64,000 nucleotides of DNA, from positions 806,001 through 870,000 of the forward strand of contig NZ_CP084222.1 in NCBI RefSeq assembly GCF_020268605.1. The letters run 5' to 3'. This document shows positions 21,832 to 31,323 of the stretch, in pieces (positions within the stretch are counted from its first letter, which is position 1; each line of letters starts with the position of its first letter). Made by a program: the position numbers and the translations under genes. This stretch comes from Arsenophonus apicola (GTDB taxonomy: Bacteria > Pseudomonadota > Gammaproteobacteria > Enterobacterales > Enterobacteriaceae). The notes beneath the pieces were generated by a model. That model was not told where the DNA came from. It ran no database searches and saw only the letters and a list, made by a program, of their open reading frames with translations.

Positions 21832-22034
21832 AACAATCAACAATCAACAATCAACAATCAACAATCAACAATCAACAATCAACAATCAACAATCAACAAT
21901 CAACAATCAACAATCAACAATCAACAATCAACAATCAACAATCAACAATCAACAATCAACAATCAACAATCAACAATCAACAATCAACAATCAACAATTA
22001 ACAATCAACAATTAACAATCAACAATCAACAATC
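21832..22034. repeat. 7-bp minisatellite (AACAATC)29
   Basis: Exactly 203 bp = 29 units of AACAATC, uninterrupted. Two units near the 3' end (in 22000-22020) read AACAATT; all others that I checked are perfect. It lies in the spacer between the accA terminator and tilS. Because 7 is not a multiple of 3, every plus-strand frame reads the same seven codons (N-N-Q-Q-S-T-I) without stops, which makes an artificial 77-codon reading frame. The minus strand hits TGA in every frame. Copy number is likely to vary by replication slippage. Confidence 0.97.
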
Positions 22035-22050
22035 AATCATTTTAAATCAA

Positions 22051-22090
22051 TAAAAAAATGGAAATAACCATTAATAGTTATTTCCATTTT
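22051..22090 (-). terminator. terminator of the accA end of the long operon
   Basis: Perfect 13-bp stem AAATGGAAATAAC / GTTATTTCCATTT with an 8-nt loop, followed on the minus strand by seven T. It stands 21 bp after the accA stop and just before the minisatellite. Confidence 0.88.
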
Positions 22091-22110
22091 ATTAGTTAGC
22101 TACCGCAATA

Positions 22111-23070
22111 TCAGCAATAACCACATTCCATTAAACGTTGATAACGACGGTTTCTCAACTCTTCGGGACTAAATACATCAATATCACTTAAATCAGTTAA
22201 AATACGCTGCTTAAGATTATGCGCAATTTGCTCATAATTACGATGTGCGCCACCCAGCGGTTCTTCAACAATGTTATCAATCAAATTAAGTGATTTTAGA
22301 CGCGAAGCGGTGATCCCCATCGCTTCAGCGGCTAATGGTGCTTTATCGGCGCTTTTCCAAAGAATAGAAGCACAACCCTCAGGTGAAATAACAGAATAAG
22401 TGCTGTACTGTAACATATTCACTTTATCCCCCACGCCTATAGCTAATGCGCCACCAGAGCCTCCCTCACCAATTACGGTACAGATAATAGGTACAGAGAG
22501 CCGCGACATTTCGCGTAAATTACGAGCAATCGCTTCAGACTGACCGCGTTCCTCCGCCCCAACACCAGGATATGCGCCCGGTGTATCAATAAAGGTAATA
22601 ATGGGTAATTTAAAACGCTCAGCAATTTCCATTAATCGTAAAGCTTTACGGTATCCTTCTGGGGCTGGCATACCAAAATTACGCCGAATTTTTTCTTTGG
22701 TTTCACGGCCTTTCTGATGGCCAATAACCATGACCGGACGCCCATCTAATCGAGCCAATCCACCAACAATAGCTTTATCATCAGCATAAGCACGATCACC
22801 CGCTAGCTCCTGGAAATGAGTGAATATACGCTGAGTATAATCCAGGGTATAAGGTCGCATCGGATGACGAGCAAGTTGTGCTATTTGCCAAGCACCTAGG
22901 TCAGAAAAAATTTTGCGTGTTAACTCTAAACTCTTTTCGCGAAGTCTAGCGACCTCTTCATCTAGGTCAATATCTAGCTTGGTATCCTGACGATTTACTG
23001 CCGTTAACGAGTCTATTTTTGCTTCCAACTCCGCAATCGGCTGTTCAAAATCCAGAAAATTAAGGCTCAT
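22111..23070 (-). CDS. accA: acetyl-CoA carboxylase carboxyltransferase subunit alpha
   Basis: Alpha half of the carboxyltransferase that transfers carboxyl from biotin to acetyl-CoA, the committed step of fatty-acid synthesis. It starts MSLNFLDFEQPIAELEAKI and has VIGHQKGRETKEK, FIDTPGAYPGVGAEERGQ, GEGGSGGALAIGVGD and SPEGCASILWK, all signatures of AccA. Length is 319 residues, the E. coli size. AGGA lies 6 nt before the start. It follows dnaE by 11 bp. AccD and AccBC must be elsewhere. Confidence 0.97.
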   Translation of the reverse strand: MSLNFLDFEQPIAELEAKIDSLTAVNRQDTKLDIDLDEEVARLREKSLELTRKIFSDLGAWQIAQLARHPMRPYTLDYTQRIFTHFQELAGDRAYADDKAIVGGLARLDGRPVMVIGHQKGRETKEKIRRNFGMPAPEGYRKALRLMEIAERFKLPIITFIDTPGAYPGVGAEERGQSEAIARNLREMSRLSVPIICTVIGEGGSGGALAIGVGDKVNMLQYSTYSVISPEGCASILWKSADKAPLAAEAMGITASRLKSLNLIDNIVEEPLGGAHRNYEQIAHNLKQRILTDLSDIDVFSPEELRNRRYQRLMECGYC

Positions 23071-23081
23071 AATATTCCTAT

Positions 23082-26000
23082 TTAGTCAAATTCTAATTCT
23101 ACCTGCTGATTACCTAGCAGAGTTCGCAGCTCAGTTAGAAGATTATCTGTCGGAGTAACCCGCCAAGTGACGCCTAATTTTAATTTAGCGCGCGCGTCTT
23201 TCTTCTGATAATAAAGATGAACCGGTATTGTTCCTGAACGATAAGGTTCCAACGTGCTACGAAGACGGTTTAATAATTGGTCATCAATTTGTTTATCTGT
23301 CAATGAAATAGCAATGCTCCGGGCATATTTTTCACGAGCTTCACTAAGATCCATCAACTCACGAACAGACATTTTATTACCACCATTGAAATCATCAAAG
23401 CTGACCTGACCTGTGGCAATTAATATTTTATCTTTCTCTAGTAAATGCTGATACTTTTCTAATGCATCAGAAAATAACATGATATCCAAGTGCCCAGAGC
23501 GATCATCTAAAGTACATATGCCTATTCTATTGCCACGTTTAGTTGTTACCACTTTAGCTGTCAGCGCTAAGCCAACCACCGTTAACATTTGCCCCCGCGG
23601 CGTTGGATTAACATCCTTTAATCTCAATCCACTAGTATAACGTTCAATCTCAGACAAATAAGCGGTAATAGGATGGCCAGTTAAATAAAGACCTAAAGTT
23701 TCCCGTTCACCTTCTAATATTAGATGTTCAGGCCATTTAGCTACACTGGCATAAGATTGTTCAACCTGCTCGGGCGCTTCAGCTAATACACCAAACATAT
23801 CAGTTTGCCCAATAGCTTCTGCTTTCGCATGTTGATCTGCCGCTTTTAAGGCATCTTCTAATGAAGACATTAAGGCGGCACGGTGCGGGCCTAAATGATC
23901 AAAAGCACCGGACATGATCAATTTTTCCATCACTCGACGATTTAACTTTTTAGTATCGACCCGCGCACAAAGATCAAAAATTTCTTTAAAATAACCGCCT
24001 TTTTGTCGAGATTCAATGATGGCTTCTATTGGGCCTTCACCAACACCTTTAATTGCACCAATACCATAAACAATTTCACCTCTGTCATTGACATGAAAAT
24101 GGTATAATCCACTGTTGATATCGGGTGGCAGTACTTTCAAGCCCATACGCCAACACTCATCAACTAAACCAACCACTTTCTCGGTATTATCCATATCCGC
24201 TGTCATCACTGCGGCCATAAATTCAGCCGGATAATGGGTTTTTAACCACAGGGTCTGGTAAGAAACTAACGCATAAGCAGCAGAATGTGATTTATTAAAT
24301 CCGTAACCGGCAAATTTTTCCACCAGATCAAAGATTTTCATGCCTAACTCACCGTCTATACCATTTTTAACCGCTCCCGCTTCAAAAATTGAGCGCTGTT
24401 GTGCCATTTCTTCAGGCTTTTTCTTACCCATTGCCCGCCGGAGCATATCTGCTCCACCTAGCGTATAGCCAGCAAGCACCTGCGCAATCTGCATAACTTG
24501 TTCTTGATAAAGAATGATACCGTAGGTAGGTTCTAAAACCGGTTGTAATGATTCATGCTGCCATTCAACATCAGGATAGGAGATAGCTTCCCGTCCATGC
24601 TTACGATCAATAAAATTATCTACCATCCCTGACTGTAATGGGCCGGGACGAAAAAGTGCTACTAAAGCTATCATATCTTCAAAGCAATCAGGACGTAATC
24701 GCTTGATCAAGTCTTTCATACCCCGAGATTCAAGTTGGAATACTGCTGTCGTCTCCGCCCGTTGGAGCAGGTCAAAACATTTTTGATCAGTGAGTGGGAT
24801 CGTCGTGATATCAATGGGCGCTAAATTTTGTTTTGCTCGACGTTGATTAATCATATCTAACGCCCAGCTAATGATTGTCAAAGTCCTAAGACCCAAAAAA
24901 TCAAATTTTACTAGACCGGCGTATTCAACATCATTTTTATCAAATTGAGTAAGCGGATTTTGCCCTTCAGGATCACAATAAAGTGGTGCAAAATCGGTTA
25001 TTTTGGTTGGTGCAATCACCACCCCACCAGCATGCTTGCCTGCATTGCGCGTCACACCTTCCAGTTTACGCGCCATATCTATCAATGCCCTAACTTCTTC
25101 ATCAGCATCATAAATTTCTTGCAGTTGTGGCTCGACAACAAATGCCTTTTCAAGGGTCATACCAGGATCAGGTGGAACTAATTTTGAGATACGATCAACA
25201 AATCCATACGGATGACCCAGAACCCGACCAACATCACGAATTACTGCTTTTGCTGCCATGGTACCAAAAGTAATAATTTGTGAGACAGCTTCACGACCAT
25301 ACATTTGCGCAACATGTTCAATGACCTGATCGCGTTTCTCCATACAAAAATCAACATCAAAGTCAGGCATGGATACACGTTCAGGATTAAGAAAGCGTTC
25401 AAATAGCAGATCAAATTCAAGCGGATCCAAGTCGGTAATTTTTAATGCATAAGCCACTAAAGAACCCGCACCTGAACCACGCCCCGGGCCAACCGGGATA
25501 GCGTTATCTTTTGACCATTGAATGAATTCCATTACGATCAGAAAATAACCGGGAAATCCCATCTGGTTAATCACGCGTAACTCGCTATCTAAACGTTCAT
25601 CATATTCTACCCGTCGCTCCGCTCTCTCTTTTTCATCGGGATAAAGGAATTGCAAACGTTCTTCCAGCCCGGCTTTAGCACATTTGATAAGGAAATCTTC
25701 CGTTGCCATATCGCCAGTGGGAAATTGCGGCAAAAAATATTCCCCTAAACGCAACATGACATTACAGCGCTTAGCAATTTCGACACTATTTTCAAGTGCT
25801 TCAGGAATTTCGGCAAATAATTCAACCATTTCCTGTTCACTGCGTAGATATTGCTGAGGACTATAATTTTTAGGTCTTTTTGGATCAGCGAGTGTAAAAC
25901 CATCATGAATCGCTACCCGGATTTCATGTGCGGCAAAATCATCACTATTAATAAAGCGGACATTATTGGTGGCAACGATTGGCACACCTTTTTCAGCCGC

Positions 26001-26564
26001 CAATTGAACTGCCGCATGTAAATAGCTTTCTTCATCAGGCCGTCCTGTCCTGACAAGTTCCAGATAATAGTTATCAGGGAAATGAGTTTGATAAAAATCC
26101 AAGCATTGCTCAACCAGTTGCTGATTGCCGCGTAACAGAAATTTACCCACATCCCCCAGGCAACCACCAGAGAGTAATAATAACCCCTCTTTATGGGTTA
26201 CCAGCCATTCTCGCTTGATTGTTGGGCCAATCGCACCATAACCTTTTTGATAGGCGGCTGAAATAAGTAATGTCAGATTATGGTAACCTTTATTATCTTT
26301 AGCCAGGATGGTTAAATGAGCAACTTCATCACCGAGTAATTCACTTTCCAGATAAAAATCTGCACCAATAATCGGCTTAATACCCGCGGCATGAGCAGCG
26401 CCATAGAATTTTATTAAACCATAAAAATTAGTAAAATCAGTTATTGCCAGTGCCGGCATGCCTAATTCTGCCACTCGATTAACGAGTGGGTTAATTTTTG
26501 CTAATCCATCCATAATGGAATAGTCACTATGTACGCGCAAATGTATAAAACGTGGTTCGGCCAT
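23082..26564 (-). CDS. dnaE: DNA polymerase III alpha subunit
   Basis: Replicative polymerase catalytic subunit, 1160 residues, exactly the E. coli length. The N-terminal PHP domain begins FIHLRVHSDYSIMDGLAK. The palm shows GPGRGSGAGSLVAY and the two-Asp active site PDFDVDFC near residue 400. The fingers include the conserved GAIKGVGEG helix region. The internal beta-clamp motif reads QTDMF (E. coli QADMF) near 920, and an OB-fold follows. It sits 4 bp after rnhB. Confidence 0.98.
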   Translation of the reverse strand: MAEPRFIHLRVHSDYSIMDGLAKINPLVNRVAELGMPALAITDFTNFYGLIKFYGAAHAAGIKPIIGADFYLESELLGDEVAHLTILAKDNKGYHNLTLLISAAYQKGYGAIGPTIKREWLVTHKEGLLLLSGGCLGDVGKFLLRGNQQLVEQCLDFYQTHFPDNYYLELVRTGRPDEESYLHAAVQLAAEKGVPIVATNNVRFINSDDFAAHEIRVAIHDGFTLADPKRPKNYSPQQYLRSEQEMVELFAEIPEALENSVEIAKRCNVMLRLGEYFLPQFPTGDMATEDFLIKCAKAGLEERLQFLYPDEKERAERRVEYDERLDSELRVINQMGFPGYFLIVMEFIQWSKDNAIPVGPGRGSGAGSLVAYALKITDLDPLEFDLLFERFLNPERVSMPDFDVDFCMEKRDQVIEHVAQMYGREAVSQIITFGTMAAKAVIRDVGRVLGHPYGFVDRISKLVPPDPGMTLEKAFVVEPQLQEIYDADEEVRALIDMARKLEGVTRNAGKHAGGVVIAPTKITDFAPLYCDPEGQNPLTQFDKNDVEYAGLVKFDFLGLRTLTIISWALDMINQRRAKQNLAPIDITTIPLTDQKCFDLLQRAETTAVFQLESRGMKDLIKRLRPDCFEDMIALVALFRPGPLQSGMVDNFIDRKHGREAISYPDVEWQHESLQPVLEPTYGIILYQEQVMQIAQVLAGYTLGGADMLRRAMGKKKPEEMAQQRSIFEAGAVKNGIDGELGMKIFDLVEKFAGYGFNKSHSAAYALVSYQTLWLKTHYPAEFMAAVMTADMDNTEKVVGLVDECWRMGLKVLPPDINSGLYHFHVNDRGEIVYGIGAIKGVGEGPIEAIIESRQKGGYFKEIFDLCARVDTKKLNRRVMEKLIMSGAFDHLGPHRAALMSSLEDALKAADQHAKAEAIGQTDMFGVLAEAPEQVEQSYASVAKWPEHLILEGERETLGLYLTGHPITAYLSEIERYTSGLRLKDVNPTPRGQMLTVVGLALTAKVVTTKRGNRIGICTLDDRSGHLDIMLFSDALEKYQHLLEKDKILIATGQVSFDDFNGGNKMSVRELMDLSEAREKYARSIAISLTDKQIDDQLLNRLRSTLEPYRSGTIPVHLYYQKKDARAKLKLGVTWRVTPTDNLLTELRTLLGNQQVELEFD

Positions 26565-26568
26565 TTTC

Positions 26569-27171
26569 TTAGCTATACTCTTTGAAATTCAGTACTCGGC
26601 GAACAGGAGCAAAACTTTTACGATGGAACTGTGTTGCACCATGCAGAGCCAGTTTTTCTAAATGAAATGCCGTTGGGTAACCTTTATGTTGAGCAAAACC
26701 ATACTCTGGATAAAGAATATCTAACTCTCGCATTTCCCTATCTCGGGTCACTTTTGCTAATATTGACGCGGCACTGATTTCCTGCACTAAACTATCACCT
26801 TTTATAATTGCCTGAGAAGGTACAGGAAAACCTGGGCTCTTATTGCCATCTACCAAAACAATATCTGGTATAGTGGTAAGTCCCGCCGCTGCCCTGCGCA
26901 TGGCTAAAAAAGTAGCCTGTAATATATTGATTTTATCTATTTCTTCAGGCTCTGCACGCCCAATACTCCAACATAATGCCTTGTCTTTAATCTCAATATA
27001 GAGTGCATTACGCCGCTTTTCCGTTAATTTTTTTGAATCCGCCAATCCTATTATTGGCTGTTTGGGATCTAAAATCACGGCCGCTGTCACCACCGCCCCG
27101 ACTAAAGGCCCTCGACCAACCTCATCAACACCAGCAATAAACTTAGCTTTAGGGTAAACAAAATTATTCAT
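26569..27171 (-). CDS. rnhB: ribonuclease HII
   Basis: Cleaves RNA-DNA junctions and single misincorporated ribonucleotides. Active-site acidic residues appear in AGVDEVGRGPLVGAVV (Asp-Glu), LADSKKLTEK, DIVLVDGN (Asp) and ASILAKVTRDREM. 200 residues. Its ATG overlaps the lpxB stop in an ATGA junction, so translation is probably coupled. Confidence 0.96.
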   Translation of the reverse strand: MNNFVYPKAKFIAGVDEVGRGPLVGAVVTAAVILDPKQPIIGLADSKKLTEKRRNALYIEIKDKALCWSIGRAEPEEIDKINILQATFLAMRRAAAGLTTIPDIVLVDGNKSPGFPVPSQAIIKGDSLVQEISAASILAKVTRDREMRELDILYPEYGFAQHKGYPTAFHLEKLALHGATQFHRKSFAPVRRVLNFKEYS

Positions 27172-28340
27172 TTTTTACTTAGCTCCAAGACGGCTTCTGC
27201 CGCTTGTTGATCAGCATGGCAACGGATACTTTTATGTAGCTGCAGGAAAGTCTGCTTTAGCTGCTCAATCTTTTTTTCGTCATTTAGTAGAGATTTAAGT
27301 GAGGCGGCTAATTGTTCAGGTTGACAATCCTGCTGAATAAATTCTTTAACTAACTCTTCGCCCGCTAATAAATTAGGCAATGAAATAAAAGGAATTTTAA
27401 CCAGCCGTTTAGCTATCCAATAAGTCACTGGCTTCATTCGATATCCTACTACCATTGGACATTTTACTAACATACATTCTAATGAAGCGGTCCCCGAAGC
27501 TAATAAAGTGACATCAGCTGCCATCATCGCTAGCCGTGCTTGGCCATCTAAAATGTTTAGTGGTAAGGTTGGTGAAACCTCTCGATAAATCGCTTCAAAT
27601 TGCTGCCGACGTTGTTGATTAACTAAAGGAACTAAGATTTGCAATTGAGGAAAGTCTTTTATCAAAATTTGGGCAGCTTGCAAAAAATCCGCACTTAACA
27701 TTTCAACTTCAGTCCGCCGACTACCCGGTAAGATAGCCAAACATTTAGCATCATGGGTTATATTGAGTTGTGCTCTGGCTGCCTGTTTATCAGGCTGTAA
27801 CGGTATGATATCAGCCATGGTATGGCCGATAAAACGACAGGAAATGTTGTAGCGATCATAAAACCTTTTTTCAAAGGGTAACAAAGCCAGCACCAGATCT
27901 GTCGCCTCCCCTATCTTGAAAACACGATCTTGTCTCCATGCCCAAACAGAAGGACTAACATAATGAATGGTTTTTATCCCTGTTTGCTTTAATTTCCTCT
28001 CAAGCGTAATATTAAAGTCAGGCGCATCTATACCAACAAATACATCAGGCTGTAATTTAGCAAAACGTCTAGTTAGGTCAACTCGAATTTGTAACAAACG
28101 CGGTAGTCTTCCCAAAACTTCAACAATCCCCATAACAGCAAGTTCTTCCATTTCATACCAGGCTTCACAGCCCTCTGCTTGCATTAATGGGCCAGCAATG
28201 CCGACAAAACGCGCATTAGGGACTTGCTGTTTAAGCGCACGAATAAGACCCGCACCAAGTATGTCGCCTGATGTTTCACCCGCAACGAGACCAATAGTCA
28301 AAGGCCGTTGTTGCATTGCAACTTGATGACTATTCGCCAA
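27168..28340 (-). CDS. lpxB: lipid-A-disaccharide synthase LpxB
   Basis: GT19 glycosyltransferase that joins UDP-diacylglucosamine and lipid X to form the lipid A disaccharide, at the inner membrane. It shows GLVAGETSGDILGAGLIRAL, VFVGIDAPDFN, HYVSPSVWAWRQ, the LLPGSRRTEVEML nucleotide-binding motif and a C-terminal LPNLLAGEELVKE. The TTG at 28340 is preceded by GGAG with a 6-nt gap, whereas the in-frame ATG eight codons later has no Shine-Dalgarno, so I take TTG as the start. 390 residues (E. coli 382). Confidence 0.96.
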   Translation of the reverse strand: MANSHQVAMQQRPLTIGLVAGETSGDILGAGLIRALKQQVPNARFVGIAGPLMQAEGCEAWYEMEELAVMGIVEVLGRLPRLLQIRVDLTRRFAKLQPDVFVGIDAPDFNITLERKLKQTGIKTIHYVSPSVWAWRQDRVFKIGEATDLVLALLPFEKRFYDRYNISCRFIGHTMADIIPLQPDKQAARAQLNITHDAKCLAILPGSRRTEVEMLSADFLQAAQILIKDFPQLQILVPLVNQQRRQQFEAIYREVSPTLPLNILDGQARLAMMAADVTLLASGTASLECMLVKCPMVVGYRMKPVTYWIAKRLVKIPFISLPNLLAGEELVKEFIQQDCQPEQLAASLKSLLNDEKKIEQLKQTFLQLHKSIRCHADQQAAEAVLELSKK

Positions 28341-28365
28341 AGATTTCTCCTATTTAGGCTGCTTG

Positions 28366-29163
28366 TTAACGAATAATACCGCGGTTAGATTGAGCTGAAT
28401 TTTCTAAAAAATCACTCAGTATTTTTACCTGTTGATTTTCTTTGCCTAGTGCGACCAACTCTTGTCTGGCCTCATCTAGCGTTTTACCACACCGGTAAAG
28501 GATCTTATACGCGTTCCTAATCGCATGTAGTGATTCTTTATCAAAACCACGACGTTTTAAACCTTCAATATTCACACCATAAGGAGTTGCATGATTACCT
28601 TGCGCAATGACATAAGGCGGAACATCTTGAGCAACACCGGAACAGCCACCAACCATAACATGAGCACCAATTTGACAAAATTGATGCACCGCACTCATGC
28701 CACCAATAATGGCATAATCATCCAGTTTAACATGTCCACCAAGTGTGCCGTTATTAGCGATTATACAATAATTGCCCAACAAACAATCATGGGCGATATG
28801 AGTATTGACCATTAATAGATTATCATTACCTATTTTGGTTAAACCGCCGCCTTGTAGGGTACCACGGTGAATAGTGCAACTTTCCCTAATGCGATTGCGA
28901 TCACCAATCTCAACGCGCGTTGGCTCTCCTTGGTATTTTAGATCCTGATTAATTTCACCTATAGTGACAAACTGAAATATTTGGTTATTACAACCAATTT
29001 TGGTATTGCCATCGATAACCACATGAGATTTCAAGGTGGTATCTGTCCCAATTTCAACCTGAGAACCAATATAGCAAAACGGGCCTATACGGACATTCGC
29101 ACCGATAATCGCGCCCTCTTCAATAATAGAAGAGGGATGAATAATCGCTGTTTTATTAATCAT
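28366..29163 (-). CDS. lpxA: UDP-N-acetylglucosamine acyltransferase LpxA
   Basis: First step of lipid A synthesis, on a left-handed beta-helix of hexapeptide repeats. The catalytic His is in NTHIAHDCLLGN, and GEPTRVEIGDRNRIRESCTIHRGT and GGMSAVHQFCQIGAHVMVGG are diagnostic. I set the start at MINKTAIIHPSS (29163), which aligns with E. coli MIDKSAFVHPT and has GAGGG upstream; the longer frame adds 13 unrelated residues. 265 residues (E. coli 262). It follows fabZ by 14 bp. Confidence 0.97.
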   Translation of the reverse strand: MINKTAIIHPSSIIEEGAIIGANVRIGPFCYIGSQVEIGTDTTLKSHVVIDGNTKIGCNNQIFQFVTIGEINQDLKYQGEPTRVEIGDRNRIRESCTIHRGTLQGGGLTKIGNDNLLMVNTHIAHDCLLGNYCIIANNGTLGGHVKLDDYAIIGGMSAVHQFCQIGAHVMVGGCSGVAQDVPPYVIAQGNHATPYGVNIEGLKRRGFDKESLHAIRNAYKILYRCGKTLDEARQELVALGKENQQVKILSDFLENSAQSNRGIIR

Positions 29164-29177
29164 TTCAGCCCTCATTT

Positions 29178-29630
29178 TTACGCTTCTTGACTGCGAGCAC
29201 ACATCATTGTCGCTTCACATACAACTTTATCACCCACTTTTGCTATACCTTCAAAACGTGTCAAACCACGCTTCGTTTTAACAAACGTTACCTCAAAAAT
29301 CATCTGGTCGCCAGGTTGTACCGGATGTTTAAATCTTGCTTCATCAATGCCTGCGAAATAATAAAGTTCACCAGGTTCCAATTTCCCAACACTCTTGAAG
29401 GCTAAAATACCTGCAGCCTGAGCCATGGCCTCAAGAATTAATACACCCGGGAATATTGGTTTACCAGGAAAATGACCTTGAAAGAAAGGTTCATTAAAAG
29501 AGACATTTTTTACTGCACGTAAAAATGTACCTTCTTTAAAATCCAATACACGATCAACTAACAAAAAAGGATAACGGTGGGGCAACAACCCTAAAATTTC
29601 TTCTATATCCAGAGTATGTTTATCACTCAT
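29178..29630 (-). CDS. fabZ: 3-hydroxyacyl-[acyl-carrier-protein] dehydratase FabZ
   Basis: Hot-dog-fold dehydratase of fatty-acid elongation that competes with LpxA and LpxD for hydroxyacyl-ACP. The catalytic His is in FFQGHFPGKPIFPGV and the catalytic Glu in LILEAMAQAAG; the N-terminal LPHRYPFLLVDRVL is family-typical. 150 residues. It is separated from lpxD by 114 bp that contain a long inverted repeat, rather than being tightly packed as elsewhere in this operon. Confidence 0.96.
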   Translation of the reverse strand: MSDKHTLDIEEILGLLPHRYPFLLVDRVLDFKEGTFLRAVKNVSFNEPFFQGHFPGKPIFPGVLILEAMAQAAGILAFKSVGKLEPGELYYFAGIDEARFKHPVQPGDQMIFEVTFVKTKRGLTRFEGIAKVGDKVVCEATMMCARSQEA

Positions 29631-29676
29631 AGAAAAGACTCTTCTTATTTAAATTTAAAAAATTATATATGAATAA

Positions 29677-29720
29677 TGCGGCCTGCTTAAACCTTAAATA
29701 AGGTTACTTCGCAGGCCGCA
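29677..29720 (-). repeat. 44-bp inverted repeat between lpxD and fabZ
   Basis: Outer arms TGCGGCCTGC / GCAGGCCGCA (10 perfect pairs) enclose an inner arm pair ACCTT/AAGGT around AAAT. It is strongly folded but not followed by a T-run, so it is probably not a simple terminator. It could be a processing site, an attenuator, or a REP-like element. Confidence 0.75.
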
Positions 29721-29744
29721 ATTAACAAATCTACACAAAGGTAT

Positions 29745-30773
29745 TTAGTTATTTTTACCAAATGCCTTACGTTCTAGTTTCTTCAGGCGCTTAGCCATTG
29801 CATTAATATTCAAGACTAAAGCAGCTGTTTTTCGCCAAACCTTATTTGGTTGTAATGGAATGCCTGAAGAGTATATTCCCGGCTCACTAATTGGACGCAT
29901 TACCATTCCCATTCCGGTTATGGTAACTTTATCACAAATTTCCATATGTCCATTAATCACGCTAGCTCCACCAATCATACAATATTGGCCTATTTTCAGA
30001 CTACCGGCCATAGTAACCGCACCAGCAATAGCAGTATGATCACCGATAATCACATTGTGAGCAATCTGACATTGGTTATCAATGATGACCCCATTACCAA
30101 TAATTGTATTTTCCAGTGCGCCGCGATCAATGGAGGTACAAGCACCAATTTCAACATTATTACCAATGATTACTGTACCTAATTGCGGTATTTTTACCCA
30201 TTGGCCTTTTTCATTTGCATAGCCAAAACCATCCGAACCAATGACTGTTCCTGATTGGATCAGACACTGTTCACCGATCTCGACATTATGATAAATAGAA
30301 ACATTTGCCCATAAACGCGTAGACCGACCGATCTTGACATTTTTACCAATAAAGCAACCTGCACCGATAATAACCTGATTACCTAATGTCACTCCAGACT
30401 CGATAACGGCATTAGCTCCAATGGCAACATCTTCGCCAAGCTGAACATCTTGCGCAATAACCGCTGAAGGATGGATATTTTGTGCAGGTTTAGGCGTGGT
30501 ATCCAAAATTTGAGCTAATCGCGCATAGGCAAGATAAGGATCCTTGACCACTAATGCTGCTATATTACTATCTGGTAGATCCTTCTGCTTTAATACTACA
30601 GCAGCAGCTTTACATTTTGCTAATTGCGGTAGGTAACGGCTATCCGATAAAAAAGTAATTTGCCCTTCCTTCGCTAAATGCATAGGCGCAATACCGGTGA
30701 TGATAATATTACCATCACCTTGTAGCTGCGCGTCCAATTTTTGGGCTAAATCAGCTAATCGAATAGAAACCAT
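29745..30773 (-). CDS. lpxD: UDP-3-O-(3-hydroxymyristoyl)glucosamine N-acyltransferase LpxD
   Basis: Third acylation step of lipid A synthesis. The N-terminal uridine-binding domain (ITFLSDSRYLPQL) is followed by hexapeptide repeats of the beta-helix from about residue 100. The catalytic His is in CQIAHNVIIGDHTAIAG, and the C-terminal helix ends KRLKKLERKAFGKNN. 342 residues (E. coli 341). The gap to skp is 3 bp. Confidence 0.97.
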   Translation of the reverse strand: MVSIRLADLAQKLDAQLQGDGNIIITGIAPMHLAKEGQITFLSDSRYLPQLAKCKAAAVVLKQKDLPDSNIAALVVKDPYLAYARLAQILDTTPKPAQNIHPSAVIAQDVQLGEDVAIGANAVIESGVTLGNQVIIGAGCFIGKNVKIGRSTRLWANVSIYHNVEIGEQCLIQSGTVIGSDGFGYANEKGQWVKIPQLGTVIIGNNVEIGACTSIDRGALENTIIGNGVIIDNQCQIAHNVIIGDHTAIAGAVTMAGSLKIGQYCMIGGASVINGHMEICDKVTITGMGMVMRPISEPGIYSSGIPLQPNKVWRKTAALVLNINAMAKRLKKLERKAFGKNN

Positions 30774-30776
30774 CTA

Positions 30777-31268
30777 TTATTTAACCTTCTTTATAACCAG
30801 ATCGGTAATATTTTTCAGGCTGGAACGATTTTCAGGATAGAGAACCGCATTCTCATCAACCACAACGTCGTAACGCTCTTTCTCAGCAACAGCTTTGGTT
30901 GCCGCCTTTATAGTTTGCAATATTTTATTGCGCTCTTCTTGCTGACGACGTTGGTTATCTTGTTCAAATTGCTGTGCTTTTTTAAGAAAATCTGTCCGCT
31001 TAGCTTCAAACGCTTGCAGATCTTTCTCATTAGGCTTAGCCGCATTTTTTTGCAATTTTTCCGCCCGAGCCTGCAAATCTTTTTCCATATTTTGCAACTC
31101 GTTTGCTCGTCCTTTAAACTCTTTTTCAAGTTGCTTGGATACCGCTTTCTTGGTCGCTATGTCCTGAAAAATTTCACCAACACTAATAACGGCAATTTTC
31201 TCGGCATAAGCACTGGCAGATACGGATAAAATCAAACCTAATCCTGCTGCACACAACAATTTTTTCAC
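30777..31268 (-). CDS. skp: periplasmic chaperone Skp (OmpH)
   Basis: Trimeric jellyfish-like chaperone that holds unfolded outer-membrane proteins for BamA. It has a Sec signal peptide KKLLCAAGLGLILSVSASAYA and a mature start EKIAVISVGEIF; the middle is a charged coiled coil rich in K, E and Q (residues 50-120) and the C-terminus is DLVIKKVK. I chose the GTG at 31268: AAGGAG lies about 7 nt before it and the protein then matches E. coli in length (163 against 161). The longer frame reaching into bamA has no support. Confidence 0.95.
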   Translation of the reverse strand: MKKLLCAAGLGLILSVSASAYAEKIAVISVGEIFQDIATKKAVSKQLEKEFKGRANELQNMEKDLQARAEKLQKNAAKPNEKDLQAFEAKRTDFLKKAQQFEQDNQRRQQEERNKILQTIKAATKAVAEKERYDVVVDENAVLYPENRSSLKNITDLVIKKVK

Positions 31269-31323
31269 ACTAAACTCCTTATCTCTTATGAACTGACCAC
31301 AAGCGAATTGATGAATTGACGTT

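Noticed and set aside
21820..22053. 77-codon reading frame with a repeated NNQQSTI heptad
   Set aside because: It is a by-product of the 7-bp repeat, which is stop-free in all plus-strand frames. The only non-repeat parts are a few codons at each end and there is no convincing ribosome-binding site.
30908..31229. ORFs on both strands across skp (30908-31129 and 30915-31229)
   Set aside because: Shadow frames of the lysine/glutamate-rich coiled coil of skp; no homology or start signals.
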